Shown here in pieces: positions 9,497 to 21,112 of a DNA stretch of 64,000 nucleotides. This DNA comes from Mycolicibacterium litorale (lineage in GTDB: Bacteria; Actinomycetota; Actinomycetes; Mycobacteriales; Mycobacteriaceae). The DNA is taken from the NCBI RefSeq assembly GCF_014218295.1, contig NZ_AP023287.1:3658001-3722000 (forward strand), written 5' to 3'. The notes below the pieces were generated by a model that saw only the letters and a list, made by a program, of their open reading frames with translations, was not told the origin of the DNA and did no database searches. The position numbers and the translations under genes were made by a program. Position 1 is the stretch's first letter; each line of letters opens with the position of its first letter.

Positions 9497-10201
9497 ATGG
9501 TGCCGACACTGGCCACCGTCGCCGACCTCGACGAGCTGATCGGGTACTACCGCACACCGCCCGCCGGTGTGCGCGCCAACATGATCTTCAGCGCAGACGG
9601 TGCCGCCGCCTTCGCTGGGCGCGCCGGCCCCCTGTCCGACCCGCTCGATCAGGCGCTGCTGCGCGGACTGCGCGGGTTCGCCGACGTCGTGCTGGTCGGC
9701 GCGGGAACGGTGCGGGCTGAGCACTACGGCCCCGTCCGCGTCCAGGCGATGTCACACGGCTGGGCCCCCGGCCGGCCGATCCCGCCGATCGCGGTCGTCA
9801 GCCTGTCGGGTGTCCTGCCCGACTCGCTGTTCGCCGACCCCGCGCAGCGGGCGATCCTCGTCACCACACAGCGCGCCGCCGACGCACACGGGCTGAAGGC
9901 CGACGACCGGCGCGATGTCCTCATCGCCGGCGAGCGCACCGTCGACGTGTCCGAGGTGGTCGCCCGATTCCGGGAGCGTGGGCTGAACCGCATCCTGTGT
10001 GAGGGCGGCCCCACCCTGCTCGACGAACTCGTCGCCGCCGATGTGGTCGACGAGATCTGCGTGACCGTGTCACCGACGTTGGCGGGTGTGCAGGACATCG
10101 GCCACGGTGCCGCGGCGCTGACCTCGCCGAGGAGGATGCGCCTCGACCATGTGCTCACCCACGCCGACTACCTGTATCTCAAGTACTCACGTCATCGATG
10201 A
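9497..10201 (+). CDS. RibD C-terminal-domain reductase (dihydrofolate-reductase fold)
   Basis: A 234-residue protein with the RibD reductase fold: RANMIFSADGAAA near the N-terminus, VLVGAGTVRAEHYGP for NADPH binding, and ILCEGGPTLLDELVAADVVDE near the C-terminus. It has no deaminase half, so it is a stand-alone reductase like Rv2671, which can reduce dihydrofolate as well as riboflavin precursors. The ATG directly abuts the previous stop and the last four bases overlap the methyltransferase start (ATGA). Family call is firm; choice between pyrimidine and folate substrate is open. Confidence 0.85.
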   Translation: MVPTLATVADLDELIGYYRTPPAGVRANMIFSADGAAAFAGRAGPLSDPLDQALLRGLRGFADVVLVGAGTVRAEHYGPVRVQAMSHGWAPGRPIPPIAVVSLSGVLPDSLFADPAQRAILVTTQRAADAHGLKADDRRDVLIAGERTVDVSEVVARFRERGLNRILCEGGPTLLDELVAADVVDEICVTVSPTLAGVQDIGHGAAALTSPRRMRLDHVLTHADYLYLKYSRHR

Positions 10202-10818
10202 CCGCCCCGGTCTACTGGAATCACAACACCGCCTACCACCCGTGGCTGGTCCGGCTCGCAGCCGAGCAGCGCGGTGACGTGCTCGACGTCGGGTGCGGTG
10301 ACGGCCTGCTGGCCCGGCGACTGGCACCGGTGTCGCGGTCGGTGACAGGTTTGGACCCCGACGCCGCCGTGCTGCGTCGTGCCCGGGAGCGGTTGGCCGG
10401 CCTCGAGACGGTCGACGTGATGCATGCGGATTTCCTGTCGTTCGACCCGGCCGGCCGACGGTTCGACCTCGTCACGTTCGTGGCGAGTCTGCACCACATG
10501 CCGCTGCGGCCTGCCCTCGAACGCGCGCGGGAGCTGGTGTCGTCGCAAGGGCGCATCGCCGTCGTCGGCTTGTCGGCGAACAGGACCGTCCGCGACTGGC
10601 TGTGGTCGGCGATGTGTCTGCCCGCGGTTCGCGTCGCATCCCTCTGGCACCACGAGAGGCGCGACGTCGGCGTACACACCAGCGATCCGCGCGAGAGCCT
10701 CGACGAGATCCGGGACGTCGCCGGCGACGTGCTGCCCGGCGCCTGCATCCGCCGCGCGCTGTACTACCGGTATCTACTGCTCTGGTCCGCCCAGCCCGAA
10801 TTGGACATCACCACCTGA
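10198..10818 (+). CDS. Class I SAM-dependent methyltransferase
   Basis: A 206-residue cytoplasmic methyltransferase. Motif I is clear (VLDVGCGDGLLARRL, residues about 31-45), with the acidic end of beta-2 at GLDPD and a motif-II-like DLVTFVASLHHM. The extended C-terminal region with HHERRDVGVHT and aromatic residues near the end resembles the methyltransferase 11 group. It overlaps the RibD-like gene by four bases, so it is the last gene of the four-gene run. The substrate cannot be deduced. Confidence 0.8.
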   Translation: MTAPVYWNHNTAYHPWLVRLAAEQRGDVLDVGCGDGLLARRLAPVSRSVTGLDPDAAVLRRARERLAGLETVDVMHADFLSFDPAGRRFDLVTFVASLHHMPLRPALERARELVSSQGRIAVVGLSANRTVRDWLWSAMCLPAVRVASLWHHERRDVGVHTSDPRESLDEIRDVAGDVLPGACIRRALYYRYLLLWSAQPELDITT

Positions 10819-10865
10819 CCGACCGCACAGCGGACGGGGGCGAGGGTGGGAACGAGGAACCTGGT

Positions 10866-10871
10866 TAGGGT
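10866..10871 (+). promoter_or_regulatory. -10 box, probable leaderless promoter of echA14
   Basis: TAGGGT (TANNNT) ends six bases before the GTG at 10878, so the transcript would start at the initiation codon. It helps to fix that start, as no ribosome-binding site is visible. Confidence 0.45.
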
Positions 10872-10877
10872 GGGCGC

Positions 10878-11630
10878 GTGGCTGATTCCGTGCTGATGCA
10901 GGTCGACGATCACGTCGCCCTGATCACCGTCAATGACCCCGATCGCCGCAACGCGGTGACGTTCGAGATGTCGGCCGCCCTGCGCGCGGCTGTCGAGTCG
11001 GCCGAAGCCGACCCCGACGTGCACGCTCTGATCGTGACCGGCGCGGGCAGAGCGTTCTGCGCCGGAGCCGACCTCGCGGCGCTGGGCGAAGCGACCCAGG
11101 ACGGGCTGCGGCGGATCTACGACGGCTTCCTCGCCGTGGCGCAGTGCACGCTGCCGACCATCGCAGCGGTGAACGGACCGGCCGTGGGCGCCGGACTCAA
11201 CCTGGCGCTGGCCGCCGACCTCCGCATCGCAGGTCCGAATGCGTTGTTCGACCCCAGGTTTCAGAAACTCGGCATCCATCCCGGTGGCGGTGCGACCTGG
11301 ATGCTGCAGCGGGCGGTGGGTCCCGAGGTGGCGCGCGCGGCGCTGCTGTTCGGCAAGCGTTTCGACGCCGACGCCGCCGTGCGGTACGGCCTGGCCTTCG
11401 ACGTCGCCGACGATCCGGTCGCCGCGGCACGGGAGCTGGCCGCCGGACCCGCCGCGGCACCACGAGAGGTCGTGCTGGCGACGAAGGCCTCGATGCGCGC
11501 AACCGGCAATCCGGGCACCGTCGACGTCGAGCAGCACCGCGTCGCGGTGGACATCGAACTCGGCCCGCAGGCGGCGTCGATCGAATCCCCCGAGTTCGCC
11601 CGCCGCCTCGCCGCCGCCACACGGCGGTAG
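10878..11630 (+). CDS. echA14: Crotonase-family protein, EchA14 type
   Basis: A 250-residue enoyl-CoA hydratase/isomerase-fold protein; position beside the bkd operon matches Rv2486. The CoA/oxyanion segments [12 protein letters not shown] and [19 protein letters not shown] are present. The two glutamates that act in classical enoyl-CoA hydratase are absent: AGLNLAL replaces the CELA-type segment, and [12 protein letters not shown] replaces QPE...G.IPG. It may therefore be an isomerase, a hydrolase or a non-hydratase member. It converges on bkdC, with one base between the stops, so both transcripts must end within each other's genes. Confidence 0.82.
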   Translation: MADSVLMQVDDHVALITVNDPDRRNAVTFEMSAALRAAVESAEADPDVHALIVTGAGRAFCAGADLAALGEATQDGLRRIYDGFLAVAQCTLPTIAAVNGPAVGAGLNLALAADLRIAGPNALFDPRFQKLGIHPGGGATWMLQRAVGPEVARAALLFGKRFDADAAVRYGLAFDVADDPVAAARELAAGPAAAPREVVLATKASMRATGNPGTVDVEQHRVAVDIELGPQAASIESPEFARRLAAATRR

Positions 11631-11631
11631 A

Positions 11632-12801
11632 TCACAGGTCGAGCAGCGCGACCTCGGGCGTCTCGACAAGTTCCCGCAGCTCACCGAGGAACGCCGCCAC
11701 GGTGGCTCCGTCGGCGATGCGGTGGTCGAAGGCGCACGTCAGCGTCATCGTCGGACGCGCCACCACCTCGCCGTCGACCACCACCGCCCTCGGCTTGAGC
11801 GACCCCATCCCGAGGATCGCGGCCTCCGGATAGTTGATCACCGGAACCCCCTCGTCGACTCCGAGCGCGCCGAAGTTCGACACGGTGAACGTCGACCCGG
11901 ACAGCTCGGCGGGCCGCACCCGACCCGACCGCGTCTCCTGCACCAGCCGGGCCACCGCGGCTGCGAGTTCACGAGTCGTCTTGTCCTGGGCGTCGGCGAT
12001 GACCGGCACCAGCAACCCACGCGGTGCGGCCACCCCGAACCCGAGGTGAACCGCGGTGTGCCGGTGGATCTGCGGGCCGTCCGCGGTCTCGATCCACGTG
12101 GCGTTGAGCATCGGATGGCGCCGCAGCGCCAGCGTGAGCAGCCGCAACGTCAGCACGAACGGCGTCACCGGCGGCTCGGCGTCGCGCAGCCGGTCCCGCA
12201 GCCGCAGCAGTGCGCTGCCGTCCACCGTCACGCTCGCATGCGCGTCCGGGATCTCCCGGCGCGACAACGCCATCCGCCGCGCCATCTCGGCCTGGACGCC
12301 ACGCACCGCCGTCGTGTCGGCCGTGCCGACGGGAACCGTCCCCGCGACCGCATGCTCGACGTCCTCGCGCGTGATCACACCGTCCGGACCCGATGCGGGG
12401 ACCGCGGAGAGGTCCACGTTCAGCTCGGCGGCCAGTTTCCGCACCGGCGGTTTCGCGCGCGGCCGCGCCGACCGCGCGCCGGTGCGTCGACTCGTGTCCA
12501 TCGCCGAGTCGGCGCCGTATCCCACCAATACCGGTTTGCGCTGTGGCGCCGGTGATTCCGCCGTCGTCGCGATGCGGACCAGCAGCGATCCGACGTCGAG
12601 CGTCTGGCCTTCCTCTCCCCCGCGCTCGACGACCCGCCCCGCGTACGGACTGGGAATCTCCACCTCCGCCTTGTTCGTCTCGACCGTGCACAGCGTCTGG
12701 TTCAGCTCGACCTCGTCACCGACGTCGACCGACCACGAGGTGATGGTGGCGTCCTGCAGACCCTCACCGAGGTCCGGCACCAGGAAGTCCTGCACGCTCA
12801 T
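11632..12801 (-). CDS. bkdC: Branched-chain keto acid dehydrogenase E2 (dihydrolipoamide acyltransferase) BkdC
   Basis: A 389-residue E2 core subunit corresponding to Rv2495c (pdhC/bkdC). Domain order: N-terminal lipoyl domain with the lipoylated Lys44 in ETNKAEVE, a peripheral-subunit-binding domain at about residues 115-150 ([11 protein letters not shown]...GVITREDVE), then the acyltransferase domain ending in DHRIADG near residue 358. It moves the acyl group from E1 to CoA, giving isovaleryl-, isobutyryl- or 2-methylbutyryl-CoA. The ATG at 12801 is chosen because the lipoyl domain begins there and it overlaps the bkdB stop (ATGA). The E3 (Lpd) is encoded elsewhere. Confidence 0.93.
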   Translation of the reverse strand: MSVQDFLVPDLGEGLQDATITSWSVDVGDEVELNQTLCTVETNKAEVEIPSPYAGRVVERGGEEGQTLDVGSLLVRIATTAESPAPQRKPVLVGYGADSAMDTSRRTGARSARPRAKPPVRKLAAELNVDLSAVPASGPDGVITREDVEHAVAGTVPVGTADTTAVRGVQAEMARRMALSRREIPDAHASVTVDGSALLRLRDRLRDAEPPVTPFVLTLRLLTLALRRHPMLNATWIETADGPQIHRHTAVHLGFGVAAPRGLLVPVIADAQDKTTRELAAAVARLVQETRSGRVRPAELSGSTFTVSNFGALGVDEGVPVINYPEAAILGMGSLKPRAVVVDGEVVARPTMTLTCAFDHRIADGATVAAFLGELRELVETPEVALLDL

Positions 12802-13841
12802 GGCATCTCCAGTGTCCGCTGCACACAGTCGAGCAGCCGGTCCACCCCGGGCAGCCACAGTTTCTCCAGCCGCGCCGGCGGATACGGCGTGTCGAACCCG
12901 GTCGCGCGCAGCACCGGAGCCTCGAGATCGTAGAACAGCTCCTCGGAGATCCGCGCCGCGAGTTCCGCGCCGAAACCCAGCGTGCGTGGACCCTCGTGCA
13001 TGACCACCGCCCGGCCCGTCTTGGCCACCGACGCCGCGACGGTATCGAAGTCAAGCGGGTTCAGCGAACGGAGGTCGACGACCTCGAGCGACCAATCGGA
13101 TTCCGCCGCAGCATGTTCGGCGGCCGAAAGGGCTGTCGTCACGAGCGGCCCGTAGGTGAGCACGGTGACGTCGGTGCCCGTGCGGCGCACCGCCGCCCGG
13201 CCGATCGGCAGACCGGGCCGGTCGGTGTCCACCGGTTCGCGTGCCCAGTACCGTCGCTTGGGCTCGAGGTAGATCACCGGGTCACGGCCGGCGATGGCGT
13301 GCCGCAGCAACCAGTACGCATCCGCGGGACTCGACGGCGTCACGACCTTCAGGCCGGCGGTGTGCAGCCAGTACGTCTCCGTCGACTCCGAATGGTGTTC
13401 CACCGCACCGATCCCGCCGAACGACGGGATGCGGATGGTCACCGGCATGTCGACGTCACCACGGGTCCGCATGCGGTACTTGGCCAGATGGCTGACCACC
13501 TGGTCGAACGCCGGGGCGGCGAACCCGTCGAACTGGATCTCGGGCACCGGGACGAAACCGCGGATCGCCATCCCGATCGCGATCCCGACGATCGCCGACT
13601 CGGCCAGCGGAGTGTCGAAACACCGCTGCGGTCCAAAGGTCTGGGCGAGCCCGTCGGTCACCCGGAACACCCCGCCCAGCGTCGCGACATCCTCCCCGAA
13701 CACCAGCACCCGGTCGTCGGCGGCCATCGCATCGTGCAGCGCGCGGTTGACCGCCTGCACCGTCGTCAGCTCCGGGACGGTGGTGAGGAACGGCTGGTCG
13801 TCGCCGTCGGCGCCGGCGGGCCGCTCGATCAGCTGCGTCAT
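12798..13841 (-). CDS. bkdB: Branched-chain keto acid dehydrogenase E1 beta subunit BkdB
   Basis: A 347-residue transketolase-type beta subunit, corresponding to Rv2496c. Visible family segments include the [18 protein letters not shown] region near residue 47, [15 protein letters not shown], and the C-terminal transketolase domain with DLRSLNPLD. With BkdA it forms the thiamine-diphosphate E1 that decarboxylates branched 2-keto acids. The start ATG at 13841 lies one base from the bkdA stop, with GGAGG upstream, and the stop overlaps bkdC. In M. tuberculosis this set, first named pdhABC, was shown to be the branched-chain complex. Confidence 0.94.
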   Translation of the reverse strand: MTQLIERPAGADGDDQPFLTTVPELTTVQAVNRALHDAMAADDRVLVFGEDVATLGGVFRVTDGLAQTFGPQRCFDTPLAESAIVGIAIGMAIRGFVPVPEIQFDGFAAPAFDQVVSHLAKYRMRTRGDVDMPVTIRIPSFGGIGAVEHHSESTETYWLHTAGLKVVTPSSPADAYWLLRHAIAGRDPVIYLEPKRRYWAREPVDTDRPGLPIGRAAVRRTGTDVTVLTYGPLVTTALSAAEHAAAESDWSLEVVDLRSLNPLDFDTVAASVAKTGRAVVMHEGPRTLGFGAELAARISEELFYDLEAPVLRATGFDTPYPPARLEKLWLPGVDRLLDCVQRTLEMP

Positions 13842-13842
13842 C

Positions 13843-14916
13843 TCACGCCTCCTTCGCCAACTCGGCGAGCAACCGGTCGCGCTGCTCCGCCAGATCCGGG
13901 GTGATGTCGCGATAGACCGTGTCGAACACCTCGGCCACGTCGAAGTCCGGCGCACCGACGACCGCATCACGCAACTCCGCGCGCAGCCGCTTCGATCTGG
14001 CGGCCACCCGCTCCTCCAGCCGTTCGCTCCACACGCCGACGCCCTCGAGATAGGCGCGGTACCGCGGGATGGGGTCCAGCGCCCGCCACCGCTCCACCTC
14101 CTGCGGATCGCGATAGCGGCTCGGGTCGTCGGACGTCGTGTGCGGGCCGAGCCGATAGGTGACCGCCTCGACGAGGGTAGGACCGCCACCGCCGCGCGCC
14201 CGTGCCGCGGCCTCGGCCATCACCGTGAAGCAGGCCAGCACGTCGTTGCCGTCGACACGCACGCCCGGCATGCCGTATCCGGCGGCGCGGTGCGCGATGG
14301 ACGGCCCGGCGACCTGGCGCTCGACCGGCACCGAGATCGCCCACTGGTTGTTCTGCACGAAGAACACGCACGGCACCTGGTAGACCGCGGCGAGGTTCAT
14401 CGCCTCGTGCACGTCACCCTCGCTGGTGGCGCCGTCGCCGAGGAAGACCACCGTCACCGAGTCCTCGCCGAGCCGCTGGGCGGCCATGGCCGCGCCGACG
14501 GCGTGCAGGCCCTGGGTGCCGATCGGGATCGAGATCGGCGCACAGCACTTCGCGGTGAAACCCAACCCGCCGTGCCACGCGCCCCGCCACACCGCGGCCA
14601 TCTGCGCCGGCGAGATGCCGCGCAGCAGGAACGCCCCGATCTCCCGGTACTGGGGGAACAGCCAGTCGGTCTTGCGCAGACATGCGGTGGCGCCGACCTG
14701 GGCGGCTTCCTGGCCGCGGCACGAGGCGTACAGCGCGAGTTCGCCCTGCCGCTGCAGGTGGACGAACTCGGTGTCGAGGTCGCGGGTGACGACCATCGTC
14801 TCGTAGAGCCAGCTGAGGGTTTCGGGAGGAGGCAGGTCCAGCGTGTCACGGTGCTGTGCGCTCGGTGTGCCATCGGCACCCACCAGCTGCACGGGGTCCA
14901 TCACGACGCCGGCCAT
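13843..14916 (-). CDS. bkdA: Branched-chain keto acid dehydrogenase E1 alpha subunit BkdA
   Basis: A 357-residue E1 alpha subunit (Rv2497c type). The thiamine diphosphate motif GDG...NN is complete: GDGATSEGDVHEAMN followed by FFVQNNQW. RYRDPQEVERW and the phosphorylation-loop-like HTTSDDPSRY are also present. The ATG at 14916 is preferred to one ten codons earlier because a near-perfect AAGGAGG precedes it by five bases. A 103-bp gap separates it from citE, so a secondary promoter is possible, though I see no convincing box there. Confidence 0.94.
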   Translation of the reverse strand: MAGVVMDPVQLVGADGTPSAQHRDTLDLPPPETLSWLYETMVVTRDLDTEFVHLQRQGELALYASCRGQEAAQVGATACLRKTDWLFPQYREIGAFLLRGISPAQMAAVWRGAWHGGLGFTAKCCAPISIPIGTQGLHAVGAAMAAQRLGEDSVTVVFLGDGATSEGDVHEAMNLAAVYQVPCVFFVQNNQWAISVPVERQVAGPSIAHRAAGYGMPGVRVDGNDVLACFTVMAEAAARARGGGGPTLVEAVTYRLGPHTTSDDPSRYRDPQEVERWRALDPIPRYRAYLEGVGVWSERLEERVAARSKRLRAELRDAVVGAPDFDVAEVFDTVYRDITPDLAEQRDRLLAELAKEA

Positions 14917-15019
14917 ACCGCCTCCTTCAGGTCGCATCGACGGCATGTTTGGCCGTCCGACGACTTCAGGTGCTCAGCGTGTGGCGGTCAGAGCAGACTC
15001 CCTGGTGTAGGGGTGTCGG

Positions 15020-15835
15020 CTAGCTACCGGGGTGTGGTGCCAGCGCGACGATGCGCTCTGCTCGCCTCAGCACTGGGGCATCCACCATTATGCCCTCGAA
15101 CTGGAAGACGCCCCGTTGATCGCGCGCCGTGTCCAGAACCCGGCGGGCCCAGTCGGCCTGCTCGTCGGTGGGGAGATACCCGTCGCGGATCACCGCCACC
15201 TGGGTGGGATGGATCGCGACTTTGGCGTCGAAGCCGACGGCGACCGCGTCGTCGGTCTCGGCCCGTAGGCCGTCGAGATCCTTGATGTCGAGGTAGACCG
15301 AGTCCAGCGCCATCCGGCCGTAGGCCTTGGCGGCGAGCAGCGACTGGGAACGGACGTGCACCGCGAAGTCGCGGTAAGAGTTGTCGGGCCGCCGGCTCGA
15401 CGTCCCCCCGAGCACCGCCAGCAGGTCCTCGGCGCCCCACATCACCGCGACGGTGTTCTCCACGCGGGCCGTGTCGACGACGGTCAGCGCACCCAGCGGC
15501 GTCTCGATCAGGGTCACGACGTCCAGCGGGGCGAGTGCACTCACCTGCTCGGCGCTCTCCGTCTTCGCCAGCATCACGGTGGTGTAGTCCGTGCGCGCCA
15601 GCGCCTCCAGGTCGAGGCGGTGGTCCGGGGTGGTCGCCGGGTTCACCCGCACCACCGTGCGCGACGGATCGAGCGGCGTGTCGATCAGCGCCCGTCGGGC
15701 GGCCTCGCGGTGTTTGGCGGCCACTCCGTCCTCGAGGTCGAGGATCACCACATCCGCTGCCGCGGCGGCCTTCTCGAACCGCTCGGGCCGGTCGGCCGGA
15801 CAGAACAGCCAGCCGGGGCCGTTGTTGCCGAGCAT
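15020..15835 (-). CDS. citE: CitE-like beta-hydroxyacyl-CoA lyase (HMG-CoA/citramalyl-CoA lyase)
   Basis: A 271-residue HpcH/HpaI-fold Mg-dependent lyase, the counterpart of Rv2498c. Signature segments are DLEDGVAAKHREAAR (metal/CoA site), LIETPLGAL and MWGAEDL. Stand-alone CitE proteins lack the CitD/CitF partners of citrate lyase. Rv2498c cleaves (R)-3-hydroxy-3-methylglutaryl-CoA to acetyl-CoA and acetoacetate and also acts on citramalyl-CoA. Inside a leucine operon the HMG-CoA role is the better reading. The start ATG overlaps the maoC stop by one base (TGATG). Confidence 0.9.
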   Translation of the reverse strand: MLGNNGPGWLFCPADRPERFEKAAAAADVVILDLEDGVAAKHREAARRALIDTPLDPSRTVVRVNPATTPDHRLDLEALARTDYTTVMLAKTESAEQVSALAPLDVVTLIETPLGALTVVDTARVENTVAVMWGAEDLLAVLGGTSSRRPDNSYRDFAVHVRSQSLLAAKAYGRMALDSVYLDIKDLDGLRAETDDAVAVGFDAKVAIHPTQVAVIRDGYLPTDEQADWARRVLDTARDQRGVFQFEGIMVDAPVLRRAERIVALAPHPGS

Positions 15836-16323
15836 CAGTCCTCCCCCACAGGCCGCTTGCGCACCATGGTCTTCCGGGATGCGGTGGCGACGACGTCACC
15901 GTGTTGATTGCGCCCGGTGTGGACGAACGTCACGATGCCCTCACCCGGCCGGCTTTTCGACTCCCTCTTCTCGAGCACCTCCGTCTCGGCGTACAGCGTG
16001 TCCCCGTGGAACAGCGGTTTGGGGAACGCCACCTCACCGAACCCGAGGTTGCCGACGATCGTGCCCTGCGTGAGCTGCGCGACCGACAGCCCGACCAGCG
16101 TCGACAGCGTGAACATCGAGTTGACCAGCCGCTGATTGAACGGCGGCAGCGCGTCGGAGAACGCGGCGTCGAGGTGCAGCGCCTGGGTGTTCATCGTCAG
16201 CGTGGTGAACAGGACGTTGTCGGCCTCGGTGATCGTGCGCCCCGGCCGGTGCTGGTACAGCACCCCGGTCTCGAACTCCTCGAACCACAGCCCGCGCTGG
16301 GTCACCACCCGCTTGTCGGTCAC
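15835..16323 (-). CDS. MaoC-like hot-dog dehydratase/hydratase
   Basis: A 162-residue hot-dog-fold protein, counterpart of Rv2499c. The catalytic stretch TEADNVLFTTLTMNTQALHLD carries the Asp and His expected for (R)-specific hydratases. Placed between an acyl-CoA dehydrogenase and an (R)-specific HMG-CoA lyase, it probably hydrates 3-methylglutaconyl-CoA to (R)-HMG-CoA; this is an inference from pathway position. It is slightly shorter than the M. tuberculosis protein. The stop overlaps citE and the start overlaps the fadE19 stop by four bases. Confidence 0.88.
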   Translation of the reverse strand: MTDKRVVTQRGLWFEEFETGVLYQHRPGRTITEADNVLFTTLTMNTQALHLDAAFSDALPPFNQRLVNSMFTLSTLVGLSVAQLTQGTIVGNLGFGEVAFPKPLFHGDTLYAETEVLEKRESKSRPGEGIVTFVHTGRNQHGDVVATASRKTMVRKRPVGED

Positions 16324-17480
16324 AGGCCGGCCTGCCGTGCGATCAGCATCAGCTGGACTTCGGTTGTGCCCTCGCCGATTTCGAGGATCTTGCTGTCGCG
16401 GTAGTGCCGCGCGACGGTGAACTCGTTCATGAACCCGTACCCGCCGAAGATCTGGGTGGCGTCGCGCGCGTTGTCCATCGCGGCCTCGCTCGCCACGAGC
16501 TTGGCGATCGCGGCCTCCTTCTTGAACGGTTTACCGGACAGCATCAGCGCCGCGGCGTCGTAGTAGGCCGTGCGGGCGACGTGGGCACGAGTCTCCATGC
16601 GCGCGATCTTGAACGCGATCGCCTGGTTGCTCCCGATCGTGCGGCCGAAGGCTTCCCGCTCCTTGGCATAGCGGACGCTCTCGTCCACACAGCCCTGGGC
16701 CGCGCCGACCGACAGCGCGGCGATCGCGATGCGGCCCTCGTCGAGGATGCGCAGGAAGTTGGCGTAGCCGCGGCCGCGTTCGCCGAGCAGGTTCTCCTGC
16801 GGCACCCGGACGTCGTCGAAGCTCAGCGGATGGGTGTCCGAGGCGTTCCAGCCGACCTTGTTGTAGGCCGGTTCGGCGGTGAATCCCTCGGTGGGCACCG
16901 GGACGAGGATCGACGAGATCTCCTTGCGGCCCTCGGACTCTCCGGTGACCGCGGTGACGGTGACGAGCTTGGTGATGTCGGTGCCCGAGTTGGTGATGAA
17001 CTGCTTGCTGCCGTTGATCACCCAGTGCCCGTCGTCGAGGCGGGCGGTGGTCTTGGTGGCACCGGCGTCGCTGCCGCCGCCCGGCTCGGTCAACCCGAAC
17101 GCGGCGAGCGCCTGTCCACTGGTCAACCGCGGCAACCACTCCCGCTTCTGGGCCTCGTTGCCGAAGCGGTACACCGGCATCGCGCCGAGTGACACTCCGG
17201 CCTCCAGCGTGATCGCCACGCTCTGGTCCACCTTGCCGAGTTCCTCGAGCGCCAGGCACAGCGCGAAGTAGTCACCGCCCATGCCGCCGTACTCCTCCGG
17301 GAACGGCAGCCCGAACAGCCCCATGTCGGCCATGCCGCGCACCACTTCATAGGGGAACGAATGCTCCTCGTCGTGTTTGGCCGCCACCGGCGCTACGACG
17401 GTGCGCGCGAAGTCGCGCACGGTCTTGGCGAGCTGTTCGTAGTGGTCCGGCAGCGTGCCGGACGACAAGAAGTCGGTCAC
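16320..17480 (-). CDS. fadE19: Acyl-CoA dehydrogenase FadE19 (isovaleryl-CoA dehydrogenase role)
   Basis: A 386-residue flavin acyl-CoA dehydrogenase matching Rv2500c. FAD/substrate segments include [19 protein letters not shown] and [12 protein letters not shown]. The C-terminal GEGTTEVQ carries a glutamate at the position used as catalytic base by short- and medium-chain enzymes. In human isovaleryl-CoA dehydrogenase the base sits elsewhere, so 2-methylbutyryl- or isobutyryl-CoA are also possible substrates. Operon position still argues for leucine degradation. The GTG start at 17480 overlaps the accA1 stop (GTGA). Confidence 0.9.
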   Translation of the reverse strand: MTDFLSSGTLPDHYEQLAKTVRDFARTVVAPVAAKHDEEHSFPYEVVRGMADMGLFGLPFPEEYGGMGGDYFALCLALEELGKVDQSVAITLEAGVSLGAMPVYRFGNEAQKREWLPRLTSGQALAAFGLTEPGGGSDAGATKTTARLDDGHWVINGSKQFITNSGTDITKLVTVTAVTGESEGRKEISSILVPVPTEGFTAEPAYNKVGWNASDTHPLSFDDVRVPQENLLGERGRGYANFLRILDEGRIAIAALSVGAAQGCVDESVRYAKEREAFGRTIGSNQAIAFKIARMETRAHVARTAYYDAAALMLSGKPFKKEAAIAKLVASEAAMDNARDATQIFGGYGFMNEFTVARHYRDSKILEIGEGTTEVQLMLIARQAGL

Positions 17481-19467
17481 TGTTGTTCTCCTCTGTCGGT
17501 AGCGACGATCCGTGCCAGCGGCTGGCCCACCTTCACCTGGTCGCCGACGCCGACGAGCAGCTCCACCACACCGTCGACGGGCGCGGTCAGGGCGTGTTCC
17601 ATCTTCATCGCCTCGACCGTGACGACCACGGCGCCTGTCGTCACCGTCGCCCCCGCTTCGACGCCGACCTCCACCACCGACCCGGGCATCGGGCTGGTCA
17701 GTTCGGCGTCGCCGCTGTGGGCGTCGTCCTGGCGCACCGGGGCTTCGCGGACTTCGGCGACCGCCACGGTGTGGCCGGCACCGGCGAGCCACATCTGCGG
17801 ACCGTCGGCGGCGACGAGGTACTCGGCGCGCAGGCCGTCGATGGTGGCGACCAGCCGGTCACCGTTCAAAGTGGCCGAGAGACAGCGGGTTTCGCCGTCC
17901 TCGATTCTGGCGGTGGCAGCATCGGGGGGGCCGGTCAGGTGGACGTGGTCGGTGCGCTCGCCGGAGCTCAGGCGGTGCGTGGTGGGAGCGTGGTCACCGA
18001 TACGCCAGCCGGACGGCACCGCCCAGAGATCACCGCCGGGGGCGGGCCACTGCCGCAACCAGAGGTAGGCCGCGGCGGCGATGAGCTCGTCGTCGGTCAC
18101 CGGGGCGGGCGCATAGTCCGGCGCTCTACGGTCGAGCAGACCGGTGTCGAGCCGGCCCGCGGCGACGTCGGGGTCGGTGAGCAGGAACCGCAGGAATTCG
18201 ACGTTGGTGTCCACGCCGAGGATCGCCGTCTGCGTCAGCGCGCGGTCGAGTGTGCGCTGCGCGGCCGGCCGATCGGCCCCGTGGGCGATCACCTTGGCCA
18301 GCATCGGGTCGTAGTCGCTGCCCACCACCGCACCGGGACTCAGACCCGAGTCCACGCGCACCCCGGCCCCCGCGGGTTCGGACAGCGCGTGGACGGTGCC
18401 GCCGGTGGGCAGGAAGCCGCGGCCGGGGTCCTCGGCGTACACGCGCGCCTCGACGGCGTGTCCGTGCAGCACGACGTCGTCCTGGGCGATCGGCAGCTTC
18501 TCGCCGGCCGCGATGCGGACCTGCTGTTCGACCAGGTCGATGCCGGTGACCAGTTCGGTCACCGGATGCTCGACCTGCAGGCGGGTGTTCATCTCCATGA
18601 AGAAGAACTCGTCGGGCCGGTCCGCCGACACGATGAACTCGACCGTGCCGGCCCCGGTGTAGTCCACGCTACGCGCGGTGTCGCATGCGGCCGCACCGAT
18701 CCTGGCGCGGGTGGCGTCGTCGAGCAGTGGCGACGGCGCCTCCTCGATCACCTTCTGGTGACGGCGCTGCAGGCTGCACTCACGTTCGCCGAGGTGGACG
18801 ACGTTGCCGAAACCGTCGGCGAGGACCTGCACCTCGATGTGGCGGGGATTGAGGACGAATCGTTCCAGGAACAAGGTGTCGTCACCGAACGCGGCGGCCG
18901 CCTCCCGGCGTGCCGAGACCAGTGCCGCAGGCAGATCGGCGGCGTCGTGCACCACGCGCATTCCCTTACCGCCGCCACCGGCCGACGGTTTCACCAGCAC
19001 CGGGAAGCCCACCTCGGCGGCACCGCCGATGAGGTCGTCGTCGGTCAGGCCCGGACGCGAGATGCCGGGGACCACGGGGACCCCGAACGCCGAGACCGCG
19101 GCCTTGGCCGCGATCTTGTCCCCCATGGTCTGGATCGCGGCGACGGGCGGGCCGATGAAGACAATGCCCGCGGCCTGCAGTGCGGCGGCGAATTCGGCGT
19201 TCTCCGAGAGGAATCCGTAACCGGGGTGCACGGCCTGGGCGCCGCTGCGGTGGGCGGCTGCCACCACCGCGTCGATGTCGAGGTAGCTCTGCCGCGCAGC
19301 GGCGGGACCGATGCGGATGGCGACGTCGGCCTCGGCGACGTGGCGGGCCCCGGCGTCGGCGTCGCTGAACACCGCCACCGAGCGGATACCCATCGTGCGC
19401 AGGGTGCGGATCACCCGGACGGCGATCTCCCCGCGATTGGCCACCAGTACTGTGCTGAAGCTCATCA

Positions 19468-19468
<1 letters not shown>
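17477..19468 (-). CDS. accA1: 3-methylcrotonyl-CoA carboxylase biotin-carboxylase/carrier subunit AccA1
   Basis: A 663-residue biotin-dependent subunit (Rv2501c type). The biotin carboxylase domain starts at once with [17 protein letters not shown]. It contains the ATP-grasp glycine loop GGGGKGMR and the [14 protein letters not shown] active-site strand. The C-terminal biotin carrier domain has the biotinylated lysine in EAMKMEH. It would carboxylate 3-methylcrotonyl-CoA together with AccD1. Start choice is uncertain among GTG 19471, ATG 19468 and ATG 19465; 19468 overlaps the accD1 stop as TGATG and is used here. Confidence 0.93.
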
Positions 19469-21055
<1,587 letters not shown>

Positions 21056-21061
21056 GTGGTA

Positions 21062-21079
21062 TGTTAATCACGATTAACA
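21062..21079. promoter_or_regulatory. TetR-type operator 2, near-perfect palindrome
   Basis: TGTTAATCACGATTAACA matches its own reverse complement at 16 of 18 positions. Its centre is 25 bp from that of operator 1. It overlaps a TATGTT (21060-21065) that could be the -10 box of the divergent regulator, which would give autoregulation. Confidence 0.75.
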
Positions 21080-21112
21080 GCCGGTGTCCACCCCCGACCG
21101 CAAAGGCCTGCC

